A stretch of DNA of 64,000 nucleotides from Bacteroides mediterraneensis (GTDB lineage Bacteria; Bacteroidota; Bacteroidia; Bacteroidales; Bacteroidaceae). Below the pieces are notes generated by a model, which saw nothing but the letters and a program-made list of their open reading frames with translations, was not told the DNA's origin and did no database searches. Positions 47,713 through 60,017 of this stretch are shown here, one piece after another. Position 1 is the first letter of the stretch, and the number at the start of each line of letters is the position of its first letter. Where the stretch lies: contig NZ_JACJKA010000012.1 in assembly GCF_016900355.1 (NCBI RefSeq), forward strand, positions 35,304 through 99,303, written 5' to 3'. The position numbers were made by a program, and so were the translations under genes.

Positions 47713-48807
47713 ATGAAAATTAAGGAAATTGTAAATGCCCTTGAGATATTCGCGCCTCTGCCTTTACAGGACGGATTCGACAATGCCGGACTGCAAATCG
47801 GATTGACAGACGCGGAAGCTACAGGGGCTTTGTTGTGTCTGGACGTTACGGAAGCCGTGGTAGACGAAGCCATCACGCTGGGGTACAACCTGATTGTGTC
47901 CCACCATCCGCTCATCTTCAAAGGCTACAAGTCAATTACCGGACGCGACTACGTGGAGCGCTGCATCCTGAAGGCCATCAAAAACGACATCGTGATTTTC
48001 TCGATGCACACCAACCTGGACAATGCGCCGCAGGGAGTGAACTTCAAGATTGCCGAAATTATCGGACTGAAAAACCTGCGCATCCTGGAACCGAAAGCAA
48101 ACCAACTGCTGAAACTGGTTACCTTCGTCCCCGAAGCTCAGGCCGATGAAGTGCGCAACGCCTTGTTCACCGCCGGATGCGGCTGTATCGGCAACTACGA
48201 CTCTTGCAGCTACAACCTGGAAGGGAAGGGTACTTTCCGCGCACAGCCGGGCACACATCCTTTCTGCGGAGAAATTGGCGAACTGCATACGGAACATGAG
48301 GTACGGATTGAAACCGTACTTCCCGCTTACTTACAGGGAAAAGTGCAGAAAGCCCTCATCGAAGCACATCCTTATGAAGAGCCGGCCTACGACTTCTATC
48401 CCTTGCAGAACGAATGGGCACAGGCAGGCTCAGGACTCGTGGGAGAACTGGAAGAACCGGAAACGGAGACCGATTTCCTGCGACGCGTAAAAAAACTGTT
48501 CGAAGTGGGCTGCGTAAAACATTCTCGCATGACAGGACGCCTCATCCAGAAGGTGGCACTCTGCGGAGGAGCAGGGGCCTTTCTGCTGCCCAAGGCGGTA
48601 GGCTCGCATGCCGACGTCTTCCTGACGGGCGAGGTGAAATACCACGACTATTTCAGCTATGAGAACGACATCCTGATAGCGGAGATAGGGCACTACGAAA
48701 GCGAACAATATACCAAAGATTTATTATATTCAATCATACGGGAGAAGTTTCCGACACTCGATGTAGAGCTGACGCGTGTCAATACCAATCCCATAAAATA
48801 CTTGTAG
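47713..48807 (+). CDS. Nif3-like dinuclear metal center protein
   Basis: 364 residues, long form with a central inserted domain. The metal ligands appear in DNAGLQIG, SHHPLIF, MHTNLD and near the end EIGHYESEQ. Nif3-family proteins form hexameric toroids; biological role uncertain. A TATCTTTG box lies just upstream. Followed by the zinc-ribbon gene after six bases, the usual Bacteroidetes pair. Confidence 0.92.
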   Translation: MKIKEIVNALEIFAPLPLQDGFDNAGLQIGLTDAEATGALLCLDVTEAVVDEAITLGYNLIVSHHPLIFKGYKSITGRDYVERCILKAIKNDIVIFSMHTNLDNAPQGVNFKIAEIIGLKNLRILEPKANQLLKLVTFVPEAQADEVRNALFTAGCGCIGNYDSCSYNLEGKGTFRAQPGTHPFCGEIGELHTEHEVRIETVLPAYLQGKVQKALIEAHPYEEPAYDFYPLQNEWAQAGSGLVGELEEPETETDFLRRVKKLFEVGCVKHSRMTGRLIQKVALCGGAGAFLLPKAVGSHADVFLTGEVKYHDYFSYENDILIAEIGHYESEQYTKDLLYSIIREKFPTLDVELTRVNTNPIKYL

Positions 48808-48813
48808 AAAACT

Positions 48814-49605
48814 ATGGCTAAAGAAGCAAAAAAAGATCCGAGTGAATTGAGTGTAGAAGAAAAGCTGAAAGCACTCTACCAGTTGCAAACCATGTTGTCG
48901 GAGATTGATAAGATCAAGACACTGAGAGGGGAGCTCCCGCTGGAAGTGCAGGACTTGGAAGACGAAGTGACCGGTCTGAGCACACGTATCGAAAAGATCA
49001 AAGGCGAAATTGAAGAGTTGAAGTCGAATGTGGCCAGCAAGAAAATCGAAATCGAAACTGCCAAGACTTCCATCGACAAGTATAAGGCTCAGCAGGACAA
49101 CGTACGCAACAACCGTGAATACGACGTGCTGACGAAAGAAATCGAATTCCAGAGCCTCGAAGTGGAACTCTGTGAAAAACGTATCAAAGAATACACTGCT
49201 TCCATCAAGGACAAAGAAGATGAAATCGTGAAGAGTGAAAATCTGCTCGAGGAAAGAAAGAAAGACCTGGAAGTAAAGAAGAATGAACTGGACGAAATCG
49301 TGGCTGAAACCAAGCAGGAAGAAGAAAAGCTGAGAGAAAAAGCCAAGAATCTGGAAGCTACCATCGAACCGCGTCTGCTGCAGGCTTTCAAGCGTATCCG
49401 CAAGAACTCACGCAACGGTCTGGGTATCACATACGTACAGCGTGACGCTTGTGGCGGTTGCTTCAACAAAATTCCGCCTCAGAAACAGCTCGATATCCGT
49501 ATGCGCAAGAAAATTATCGTTTGCGAATATTGCGGACGTATCATGATCGACCCGGAACTGGCGGGTGTAGAACCAGAAAGACATCTGGAAACAAAGACGA
49601 AATAA
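48814..49605 (+). CDS. Coiled-coil protein with C4-type zinc ribbon
   Basis: 263 residues. A long coiled coil (about 10-190) precedes CGGCFNKIPPQKQ and CEYCGR, a C4 zinc ribbon (CT398/Slr-like family). Probably nucleic-acid or complex-binding. Conserved next to nif3. Confidence 0.88.
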   Translation: MAKEAKKDPSELSVEEKLKALYQLQTMLSEIDKIKTLRGELPLEVQDLEDEVTGLSTRIEKIKGEIEELKSNVASKKIEIETAKTSIDKYKAQQDNVRNNREYDVLTKEIEFQSLEVELCEKRIKEYTASIKDKEDEIVKSENLLEERKKDLEVKKNELDEIVAETKQEEEKLREKAKNLEATIEPRLLQAFKRIRKNSRNGLGITYVQRDACGGCFNKIPPQKQLDIRMRKKIIVCEYCGRIMIDPELAGVEPERHLETKTK

Positions 49606-49626
49606 ACATCGGAAATCCGGTGACTG

Positions 49627-49665
49627 GAAGAAGGGATTCCCATCCAAGGGGATTCCTTCTTTTTT
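49627..49665 (+). terminator. Terminator after the zinc-ribbon gene
   Basis: GAAGGGATTCCC pairs imperfectly with GGGGATTCCTTC, followed by T7. It also lies against the 3' end of the convergent gene. Confidence 0.8.
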
Positions 49666-49671
49666 TATGTC

Positions 49672-50121
49672 TTACAGGTCGGTATAGCGAGGAATGTCGG
49701 GGAGGAAGTAATAGGTGTTGCGCGCATAGTCAATACGGCAGCAGTAATGGCGAAGTCCGTTGCTCACTATCAGGTAGTCTACCTTCAACACCATGTTGTA
49801 ACGCGTAATCTGGTCGAAGACCGCCTGTGTAATCTCCACGGAAGGAGCCTTATACTCCACAATCATCTGCGGGGTCAGGTCGCGGCGGTAAAGCACGGTG
49901 TCGCAACGTTTCTTCGTTCCGTTCAGATTGATTTGTATTTCATTGGCCAGCAGTCCTTGCGGATAACCCTTCACTTCCAGCAGGAAATGCGTGAAATGCT
50001 GGCGCACCCATTCTTCCGGAGTCAAAGCCACATAACGGCGGCGAATCACGTCGAATATCACGTGTTTTCCGTCGCGCTGCTCAATCTTGGCGTCAAAAGC
50101 GGGTAAGTTCAATGCATCCAT
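49672..50121 (-). CDS. Type I restriction R-subunit N-terminal domain-like protein
   Basis: 149 residues from MDALNLPAFDAKIEQ. RCDTVLYRRDLTPQMIVEYKAP contains the D...ExK nuclease-like motif of HSDR_N_2 proteins. No other restriction gene is near, so it is a stand-alone PD-(D/E)XK-like protein of unknown function. Start chosen at the ATG giving the common N-terminus. Confidence 0.82.
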   Translation of the reverse strand: MDALNLPAFDAKIEQRDGKHVIFDVIRRRYVALTPEEWVRQHFTHFLLEVKGYPQGLLANEIQINLNGTKKRCDTVLYRRDLTPQMIVEYKAPSVEITQAVFDQITRYNMVLKVDYLIVSNGLRHYCCRIDYARNTYYFLPDIPRYTDL

Positions 50122-50327
50122 AAGCGTTCTTCTATTACGGGGCAAAGATACGCTATTTTCCCAAAACCACATAAAAGCCGAATTATTTTCCAAAATCTGC
50201 CATCATCCGGCACGAGAAAATCTTGATTTCTTTTTCCTGTTTGCATTATTATTGTACATTTGCGTAAATAGAACGTGATTTCACGTTTCAGAGAAAACCT
50301 TATAGGCAACACAAATTCTGAAATCCA
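50122..50327. promoter_or_regulatory. Divergent region before amn
   Basis: TACATTTG (50255-50262) is a plausible -7. The dyad AACGTGATTTCACGTT (50272-50287) lies just downstream and could be an operator or leader hairpin. Confidence 0.45.
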
Positions 50328-51104
50328 ATGAAAACAAAAGAAGAAATAGTAGCAAACTGGCTGCCGCGCTACACCAAGCGGAAGCTGGAAGACTTCGGTG
50401 AATACATCCTGTTGACGAACTTCAACAAATACGTGGAAATCTTCGCTGAACGGTTCAACGTACCCATCCTGGGACGCGACGCCAACATGATTTCGGCCCA
50501 TGCCGAGGGAATCACCATCATTAACTTCGGGATGGGAAGTCCCAATGCCGCCATCATCATGGACCTGCTGAGTGCCGTGCATCCCAAGGCATGCCTCTTT
50601 TTGGGCAAGTGCGGGGGCATCGACAAGAAGAACCAGATAGGCGACCTGATTCTCCCCATTGCCGCCATCCGCGGCGAAGGAACCTCAAACGACTATTACC
50701 CGCCCGAAGTACCGGCGCTTCCGGCCTTCATGCTCCAGCGTGCTGTATCGTCGGCCATCCGTGACCACTCGCGCGACTACTGGACAGGTACGGTCTACAC
50801 CACCAACCGCCGCATTTGGGAGCACGACGAGGAATTCAAGAAGTACCTCGTGAAGACCCGTGCTATGGCGGTGGATATGGAGACGGCCACCTTGTTCACC
50901 ACCGGATTTGCCAACCACATCCCGACGGGTGCCCTGCTGCTCGTGTCCGACCAGCCCATGATTCCGGAAGGCGTGAAGACCGAACAGAGCGACTCGATGG
51001 TGACCAAGAATTTCGTCCATGAGCACGTGGAAATCGGCATCGATGCCCTGCGCATGATCATCGACGAAAAGAAAACCGTGAAACACCTGAAATTCGACTG
51101 GTAA
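50328..51104 (+). CDS. amn: AMP nucleosidase
   Basis: 258 residues. The phosphorylase fold motifs INFGMGSPNAAIIMDLL, CLFLGKCGGIDKK and AVDMETATLFTTGF match the short AMP nucleosidase of Bacteroidetes. It hydrolyses AMP to adenine and ribose 5-phosphate. Followed by holA after 15 bases. Confidence 0.9.
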   Translation: MKTKEEIVANWLPRYTKRKLEDFGEYILLTNFNKYVEIFAERFNVPILGRDANMISAHAEGITIINFGMGSPNAAIIMDLLSAVHPKACLFLGKCGGIDKKNQIGDLILPIAAIRGEGTSNDYYPPEVPALPAFMLQRAVSSAIRDHSRDYWTGTVYTTNRRIWEHDEEFKKYLVKTRAMAVDMETATLFTTGFANHIPTGALLLVSDQPMIPEGVKTEQSDSMVTKNFVHEHVEIGIDALRMIIDEKKTVKHLKFDW

Positions 51105-51119
51105 ACGAGACGAGAGACA

Positions 51120-52136
51120 ATGGCAAAGGAAGTCACATACGAAGAAATTGTACGCAACCTGAAGAACCGGGTCTACGCGCCTGTCTATTTCCTGATGGGC
51201 GAAGAGGATTACTACATTGACCGGATTGCCGACTACATCATCGACACCGTACTCAACGAGACGGAAAAGGAATTCAACCTGACCGTAGTGTATGGAGCGG
51301 ATACTGACGTAGCCAACGTCATCAATGCCGCCAAGCGCTATCCGATGATGTCGGAATACCAGGTAGTGGTAGTTAAGGAGGCACAGAGCCTGAAACGCCT
51401 CGACGAGCTGGCCTTCTACCTGCAGAAGCCCCAGAAATCGACCATCCTGGTGGTGTGCTACAAACACGGCAGCATCGACCGCCGGAAGAAACTGGCCGCC
51501 GAAATCGAAAAGAACGGCGTGCTCTTCGAATCACGCAAACTCAAGGACAGCCAGCTGCCCGGCTTCATCTCGTCGTACCTGAAACGCCGGAAGGTGGAAA
51601 TCGAGCCTAAAGCTTCGGAGATGATGGCCGAGTTCGTAGGGGCCGACCTGAACCGCATGGCGGGCGAACTGGAGAAACTCGTCCTCACACTTCCGACCGG
51701 CGTACGCAGAATCACGCCGGAACAGATAGAGCGCAACATCGGTATCAGCAAAGATTATAACAACTTCGAGCTGCGGAATGCGCTGGTGGAGAAAGACGTG
51801 CTGAAGGCCAACAAAATCATCAAGTATTTCGAGGAGAATCCCAAGAACAACCCGTTGCAGATGACGCTGGCCATCCTGTTCAATTTCTTCTCCAACCTGA
51901 TGCTGGCCTATTACGCTCCCGAGAAATCCGACCAGGGAGTCGCCGCCCAGCTGGGACTGAAAAGTCCGTGGCAGGCGAAGGATTACATGCTGGCCATGCG
52001 ACGCTATTCGGGCGTGAAGGTGATGCAGATTATCCATGCCATCCGCGAATGTGACGCCAAGTCAAAAGGCATCGGCAATCCGTCCACGCCCGACGGGGAA
52101 CTGCTGCGCGACCTGATTTACTTTATCCTGCACTAA
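51120..52136 (+). CDS. holA: DNA polymerase III delta subunit
   Basis: 338 residues. YFLMGEEDYYIDRIADYI, PMMSEYQVVVVKEAQ and the C-terminal LRDLIYFIL are typical of HolA, the clamp-loader subunit that opens the beta clamp. Confidence 0.93.
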   Translation: MAKEVTYEEIVRNLKNRVYAPVYFLMGEEDYYIDRIADYIIDTVLNETEKEFNLTVVYGADTDVANVINAAKRYPMMSEYQVVVVKEAQSLKRLDELAFYLQKPQKSTILVVCYKHGSIDRRKKLAAEIEKNGVLFESRKLKDSQLPGFISSYLKRRKVEIEPKASEMMAEFVGADLNRMAGELEKLVLTLPTGVRRITPEQIERNIGISKDYNNFELRNALVEKDVLKANKIIKYFEENPKNNPLQMTLAILFNFFSNLMLAYYAPEKSDQGVAAQLGLKSPWQAKDYMLAMRRYSGVKVMQIIHAIRECDAKSKGIGNPSTPDGELLRDLIYFILH

Positions 52137-52173
52137 ATTTTCACTTCGAAGCGGGAAGTTACGATAAGCCCTC

Positions 52174-52224
52174 AAAAAAGCGGCATACATTCGGAAAATC
52201 GCCGGGTGTGTGCCGCTTTTTTTT
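52174..52224 (+). terminator. Terminator after holA
   Basis: AAAAAGCGGCA pairs with TGCCGCTTTTT, followed by more T (T8 in all). Confidence 0.9.
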
Positions 52225-52846
52225 CGTTTTCACGAGAATTGAAAAATCCGGAACAGAATACAAATGGACGTCAAATTTTGAATTCTCACGAGGTTTCCCT
52301 ACAAACGGTCAATTACAAGTAGAATTGGAAGAAGAAAAATACAAAAGTAAACCTGCTTTCGTGTAGATTTGTATGGTTTACATTTGTATTTGCTACTTTT
52401 CTACACAACAAATGTAAATATACAGAATCTAGTAGGGGAGTGATTACGCTGATACAAAGTGTTTTACAAGAATAAGCAATTACATCTCTAAATGTAAACG
52501 AATAAATATAACCTTCACTTTAATCATACATAATTGATTGATTACCAGCTATTATGAAGCAAATTTCCACAAATCAATTCAAGAAAAAGAGGAAATAAGA
52601 CGAATAAACTTCAATTTCACCCAAATATACACATGTATCAAACTATAAATAGCATTAAACCAGTAATATAATAATATAAGATAAAGTAAATTACAATTGT
52701 ATTTACACTTGTATAGAAGCGTAATTATACAAATGGAATACATATCTTTACATCTGTAATGATGTAAATTTAGATTTATAAATTTGCATTTCTAAATTTA
52801 AAGAATTACTTTTGTAATCAACAAACAAAGCCATTTCCATTTGTAT
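52225..52846. promoter_or_regulatory. AT-rich region with many TTACAT/ATGTAA dyads
   Basis: 620 bases without a gene. Dyads include TTTACATTTGT with its complement at 52377-52387/52408-52418, TTACATCTCTAAATGTAA (52480-52497), TACAATTGTA (52692-52701), TTTACAT/ATGTAAA (52747-52768) and TTACTTTTGTAA (52807-52818). They probably bind the regulator encoded next. Confidence 0.55.
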
Positions 52847-53296
52847 ATGAAGGACCGGATTCTAAAAATCATGCAAAAAGAGGGATTGACGAACGCCGAA
52901 TTCGCCGAGAAGATTGGGATTTCCACCTCGTCACTGTCGCACATCTTCAGCGGGCGAAACAAACCGAGCTTGGAAGTCGTGATGCGCATCCACAAAGCCT
53001 GTCCGTATGTCAACATCAACTGGCTGCTCTACGGCGAAGGCGAAATGGAAGAAAGCGCTCCCGCCGTGACAGGCATGGACCTGTTCACCCAACCGCTTGA
53101 GAATCCGAAAAACACGTCCGACGAACCGGATTCTCCCGATTTTTGCAAGGAGGACGAGGTTCCCAAGGTGGTTTATCCCCCCAAAGAGATTATCAGAGAG
53201 GAAGTTAAGTACATCGAGAAGCCACATCCGAAGATTACCGAAATACGCATTTTCTTCGACAACGGCACCTACGAGGTCTTCAAACCCGAAAAATAA
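52847..53296 (+). CDS. XRE-family transcriptional regulator
   Basis: 149 residues from MKDRILKIMQKEG. HTH TNAEFAEKIGISTSSLSHIFSGRN (shortened pattern AEFAEKIGISTSSLS) at the N-terminus, a linker, and a C-terminal strand region (ITEIRIFFDNGTYEVFKPEK). The dyad-rich DNA upstream suggests autoregulation. Targets unknown. Confidence 0.85.
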   Translation: MKDRILKIMQKEGLTNAEFAEKIGISTSSLSHIFSGRNKPSLEVVMRIHKACPYVNINWLLYGEGEMEESAPAVTGMDLFTQPLENPKNTSDEPDSPDFCKEDEVPKVVYPPKEIIREEVKYIEKPHPKITEIRIFFDNGTYEVFKPEK

Positions 53297-53390
53297 CGCC
53301 TCGCACGGGAAAAAGCATCCCCCCGGGAGTTAGGCATATAAAAGGTAAATTCGTATCTTTGCGTAACAGAAACGAATTTACCTTTTTTAT

Positions 53391-54167
53391 ATGAAGAAAT
53401 ACATCTTAGATTTGACAGTCACCGAGAACCTTCGCCTGCACGCGAACTACGTTCTCATCAAGCTGACGCAAGAGGCTCCCTTGCCCGAAATGCTTCCGGG
53501 ACAGTTTGCCGAAATCCGGGTGGACGGCTCGCCGACCACTTTCCTGCGTCGCCCCATTTCCATCAACTATGTAGATAGAGATAAAAACGAAGTGTGGTTC
53601 CTCGTCCAGCTCGTAGGCGACGGTACCCGTAAACTGGCCACCGTAGAGAAAGGCGACACGGTGAACGTGGTGCTCCCGCTGGGCAACGGATTCACGATAC
53701 CGGATTCGCCCGACACCAAGGTGCTGCTCGTGGGCGGCGGCGTAGGTACGGCTCCCATGCTCTACCTGGGTGAAGCCCTCTTGAAACGGGGATGCAAGCC
53801 GACCTTCCTGCTGGGTGCCCGCTCGCAGAACGACCTGCTCCAGCTGGAAGAGTTCAAAGCCCTCGGCGACGTGTACACCACCACCGAAGACGGCAGCATG
53901 GGCGAAAAAGGATACGTCACCATGCACAGCGTATTGAAAGAAAAACGATTCGACCTGATCTGCACCTGCGGCCCGAAACCCATGATGGTGGCAGTGGCCA
54001 AGTATGCCAAGGCAGAAGGCATCGAATGTGAAGTGTCACTGGAAAACACCATGGCCTGCGGCGTCGGCGCCTGCCTCTGCTGCGTGGAAAAGACCGACGA
54101 GGGACATGTGTGCGTATGTAAAGAAGGTCCGGTATTTAATATAAAGAAATTATTATGGCAGATTTAA
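53391..54167 (+). CDS. pyrK: Dihydroorotate dehydrogenase electron transfer subunit
   Basis: 258 residues. FAD-binding segment [11 protein letters not shown] part [13 protein letters not shown], and C-terminal [2Fe-2S] cysteines ([15 protein letters not shown]). It passes electrons from PyrD to NAD+. It overlaps pyrD by 13 bases. A TATCTTTG box at 53354-53361 is the likely -7. Confidence 0.94.
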   Translation: MKKYILDLTVTENLRLHANYVLIKLTQEAPLPEMLPGQFAEIRVDGSPTTFLRRPISINYVDRDKNEVWFLVQLVGDGTRKLATVEKGDTVNVVLPLGNGFTIPDSPDTKVLLVGGGVGTAPMLYLGEALLKRGCKPTFLLGARSQNDLLQLEEFKALGDVYTTTEDGSMGEKGYVTMHSVLKEKRFDLICTCGPKPMMVAVAKYAKAEGIECEVSLENTMACGVGACLCCVEKTDEGHVCVCKEGPVFNIKKLLWQI

Positions 54168-55066
54168 GCGTAAACATCGGTAAATTGAACATGTCGAACC
54201 CGGTCATGACCGCATCGGGTACATTCGGATATGGACTGGAGTTCCAGGATTTCGTCGACCTGGAGAAAATCGGAGGCATCATCGTGAAGGGTACCACACT
54301 TCACCATCGGGAAGGAAACCCTTATCCGCGTATGGCCGAAACGCCCATGGGTATGCTCAATGCCGTGGGACTGCAGAACAAAGGCGTGCATTATTTCGTA
54401 GACCACATCTATCCGCAGATTAAGGATATCCGCACGAACATGATCGTAAACGTGTCCGGATCGCAAGTGGAAGACTATGCCGAAACAGCTTCCATCATCA
54501 ACGAACTGGAAAACATCCCGGCCATCGAGCTAAACATCTCCTGCCCGAACGTGAAGCAGGGAGGTATGGCTTTTGGTGTGACGGCCCACGGAGCAGCCGA
54601 AGTGGTGAGCGCCGTGCGCAAGGTCTACAAGAAGACCCTGATTGTCAAACTGTCGCCCAACGTGACCGACATCACTGAGATTGCCCGTGCGGCAGAAGGT
54701 GCCGGAGCCGACAGCGTGTCGCTCATCAACACCCTGCTGGGTATGGCCATTGATGCCGAGAAGCGCCGTCCGGTGCTGTCTACCGTAACCGGCGGTATGA
54801 GCGGTGCGGCCGTGAAACCCATCGCCCTGCGCATGGTATGGCAGGTAGCTAAGGCTGTGAAGATTCCGGTAGTAGGTCTGGGCGGTATCATGAACTGGAA
54901 GGATGCCGTGGAATTCCTGCTGGCCGGTGCCACTGCCATCCAGATTGGTACAGCCAACTTCATCGACCCGGCCATCACCGTAAAAGTGGCTGAAGGCATC
55001 AACGACTATCTGGACCGTCACGGATACAGTTCCGTACGCGACATCATCGGAGCATTGGAGGTCTGA
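54155..55066 (+). CDS. pyrD: Dihydroorotate dehydrogenase (class 1B)
   Basis: 303 residues. [24 protein letters not shown] with the catalytic cysteine, and [24 protein letters not shown] are the class 1B signatures. It oxidises dihydroorotate in pyrimidine synthesis together with PyrK. Confidence 0.95.
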   Translation: MADLSVNIGKLNMSNPVMTASGTFGYGLEFQDFVDLEKIGGIIVKGTTLHHREGNPYPRMAETPMGMLNAVGLQNKGVHYFVDHIYPQIKDIRTNMIVNVSGSQVEDYAETASIINELENIPAIELNISCPNVKQGGMAFGVTAHGAAEVVSAVRKVYKKTLIVKLSPNVTDITEIARAAEGAGADSVSLINTLLGMAIDAEKRRPVLSTVTGGMSGAAVKPIALRMVWQVAKAVKIPVVGLGGIMNWKDAVEFLLAGATAIQIGTANFIDPAITVKVAEGINDYLDRHGYSSVRDIIGALEV

Positions 55067-55103
55067 AAACCGACTTTTCAGGGCCCGAAAAACAGGCATA
55101 AAA

Positions 55104-55185
55104 AAACGTCCTTGCGTTCGTCACAAAACGCAAGGACGTTTTCTTTTAAACGCAAAGGCGTTTGGATTGAAACGCACTTGCGTTT
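55104..55185. repeat. Periodic dyad array B (four 16-bp units, 22-bp period)
   Basis: Units at 55104, 55126, 55148 and 55170: AAACGTCCTTGCGTTC, AAACGCAAGGACGTTT, AAACGCAAAGGCGTTT, AAACGCACTTGCGTTT. Same unit and exact period as array A. It lies in the gap between convergent pyrD and trmD. Confidence 0.85.
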
Positions 55186-55433
55186 TAAAATGCCCTCAAA
55201 TGATTGGATTATCCACGCTATTTTCGTCATATTCTGACGAGAATAATTGGGTTTATTTACTTCAAATACATGATTGACTTTACGACAAAAACAATTAAAT
55301 TCATCATTGAAAGATAAATCCGACCGCATTCAACCAGAAGCCTCCTTCCACCTATAATATAGAAACTCTTCGGAAATGAAATCACCCGCTGGCATTCCAT
55401 TTCCGAAAAGGTCCGTCACAAGACAAGTCTCAT
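55186..55433. other. Gap before the trmD end
   Basis: No gene. A hairpin TTCGGAAATG/CATTTCCGAA (about 55368-55401) may terminate trmD transcription. Confidence 0.5.
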
Positions 55434-58189
<2,756 letters not shown>

Positions 58190-58305
58190 GATACTTACAT
58201 TCCTTTACAAATTATTTATAAAAGGCAAAAAAACGATTAAAGATATAGGTTTCGTTGAAAATATTCGTACTTTTGTACACTTGTTAAAGCGTTTATATTT
58301 CATTT

Positions 58306-59199
58306 ATGATAGCAAGAAGACTGAAAGGAATGGGGGTGGCATTGATTACTCCCTTCAAGAGTGACGGTAGCGTGGACTATGAGGCACTGTTGAGACTCGT
58401 TGAATATCAGGTACAGAACGGGGTAGATTTCCTTTGTGTACTGGGAACTACCGCAGAAACCCCGACATTGACTGAAGAAGAGAAAAGACAAATCAAGAAA
58501 GCAGTAATAGAACGCGTCAACGGCCGTGTACCCATCCTGTTGGGCATCAGCAGCAACTGCACACAGACCGTACTCAACACCCTGAAAAACGAAGACTTCA
58601 CGGGAGTGGACGCCGTACTGGTGGCCGTTCCTTATTATAATAAACCTTCGCAAGAAGGTATTTACCAGCATTACAAGGCCATCGCCGAAGCTACGAACCT
58701 TCCGGTGGTGCTTTACAATGTGCCGGGACGTACAGGCGTGAACATGACAGCCGAAACGACTCTGCGATTGGCGCGCGATTTTAAGAACATCGTGGCCATC
58801 AAGGAAGCTTCGGGCAACATTTCTCAGATGGACGACATCATCAAAAACAAACCGGAGAACTTTGACGTGATTTCGGGCGATGACGGTATTACTTTCCCGC
58901 TGATTACACTGGGTGCCGTAGGAGTCATCTCGGTCATCGGAAACGCTTTCCCGCGTGAGTTCAGCCGCATGACCCGTCTGGCATTGGCGGGCGACTACAG
59001 CAATGCGCTGACCATTCACCACAAGTTTACGGAGCTGTTCAAGCTGCTCTTCGTCGACGGTAACCCAGCCGGTGTAAAGGCCATGCTCAGCATGATGGGC
59101 ATGATTGAAAACCGCCTGCGTCTGCCGCTGGTACCTACACGCATCACCACTTACGAGCAGATGCGCCGCATTCTGGACGAACTGAAAGTAAGGTGCTAA
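58306..59199 (+). CDS. dapA: 4-hydroxy-tetrahydrodipicolinate synthase
   Basis: 297 residues. GTTAETPTLTEEE, YNVPGRTG with the catalytic Tyr, and IKEASGNI with the Schiff-base Lys (about 166). It condenses pyruvate with aspartate semialdehyde for lysine and diaminopimelate. A TACTTTTG box lies about 30 bases upstream. Confidence 0.94.
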   Translation: MIARRLKGMGVALITPFKSDGSVDYEALLRLVEYQVQNGVDFLCVLGTTAETPTLTEEEKRQIKKAVIERVNGRVPILLGISSNCTQTVLNTLKNEDFTGVDAVLVAVPYYNKPSQEGIYQHYKAIAEATNLPVVLYNVPGRTGVNMTAETTLRLARDFKNIVAIKEASGNISQMDDIIKNKPENFDVISGDDGITFPLITLGAVGVISVIGNAFPREFSRMTRLALAGDYSNALTIHHKFTELFKLLFVDGNPAGVKAMLSMMGMIENRLRLPLVPTRITTYEQMRRILDELKVRC

Positions 59200-59239
59200 G
59201 AGGGATTTTCCTGCACCTTCTTACGCATACACGCAAAAT

Positions 59240-59285
59240 AAAAAGAGATTTCAAAAACCGAAACGGGATTTGAAATCTCTTTGCT
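59240..59285. terminator. Terminator between dapA and the convergent thioredoxin-like gene
   Basis: AAAGAGATTTCAAA pairs with TTTGAAATCTCTTT; usable in both directions. Confidence 0.8.
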
Positions 59286-59324
59286 TTTTGTTGTATCCAT
59301 GTCATCTTCTGTAAGGGGCGGGCA

Positions 59325-59828
59325 TCAGCCTTTGGCTGTGTGCAGCAACGATGCCAGTTCAGAGGGGCTCACGTTCTTTGCGACAATCACCCCGCGGTCA
59401 TCTACAAGACAGTTGATGAAACCGTGCTTCAGGTCGTACGACTTGAATATCTCTGAATTCTCACCCTCCATTTCCTGATAGACGTTATCATTGATACCGT
59501 CTTGCTTGACTGCCGTCCGGAAAACCGACGGATAGCGGTCGAACGAAATGGAAATCATCTCAACACGGGCGTCGTCCGAAACCACATGATGCAATCTGGC
59601 ATTACTCGTACGTGATGCGGCATCGTAACTGGCCCAAAGGCTCAGCAAAATATAATTGCCTTTGGAGGCTTGCAGGCTGAGCGGCTGCTTTTCGTTTCCG
59701 AGCACTAACTCCGGAGCCTGCGCTCCGACGGGAAGTTTCTCGGTGGGAGTATTTCTCTTGTCGAATGACAGAGAAATCAAGGAACTGAATACTAATACAA
59801 CAAAAAACCACTTTACATTTTTGAGCAT
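59325..59828 (-). CDS. Secreted thioredoxin-fold protein without the CxxC motif
   Basis: 167 residues. An N-terminal signal/anchor (WFFVVLVFSSLISLSF), then PVGAQAPELVLG and YILLSLWASYDAASR, where TlpA proteins have WC-x-x-C. No cysteine is present at the active site, so it is unlikely to be redox-active. The C-terminal FINCLVDDRGVIVAKN fits the fold. Confidence 0.7.
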   Translation of the reverse strand: MLKNVKWFFVVLVFSSLISLSFDKRNTPTEKLPVGAQAPELVLGNEKQPLSLQASKGNYILLSLWASYDAASRTSNARLHHVVSDDARVEMISISFDRYPSVFRTAVKQDGINDNVYQEMEGENSEIFKSYDLKHGFINCLVDDRGVIVAKNVSPSELASLLHTAKG

Positions 59829-59900
59829 GTAATTTGATTTTAGTTAATACTATCCGGTACTGTGTCCTTACAGTGATTTCCTGCCCGGAACATTACTTCT

Positions 59901-59929
59901 GTGGCGGAACGGGAAGTCCCTTCCGCCAC
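59901..59929. other. Strong hairpin
   Basis: GTGGCGGAA pairs with TTCCGCCAC and inner GGGA with TCCC. It lies between two minus-strand genes and lacks a T run; terminator or leader structure. Confidence 0.5.
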
Positions 59930-60017
59930 GTGAATTTGGGAAATCCGTGACAAATATACGATTTATTTCCCTAAAAAGTACTGTTCAGTCCATTATTTTA
60001 TGTTTTTAAGCATAATT

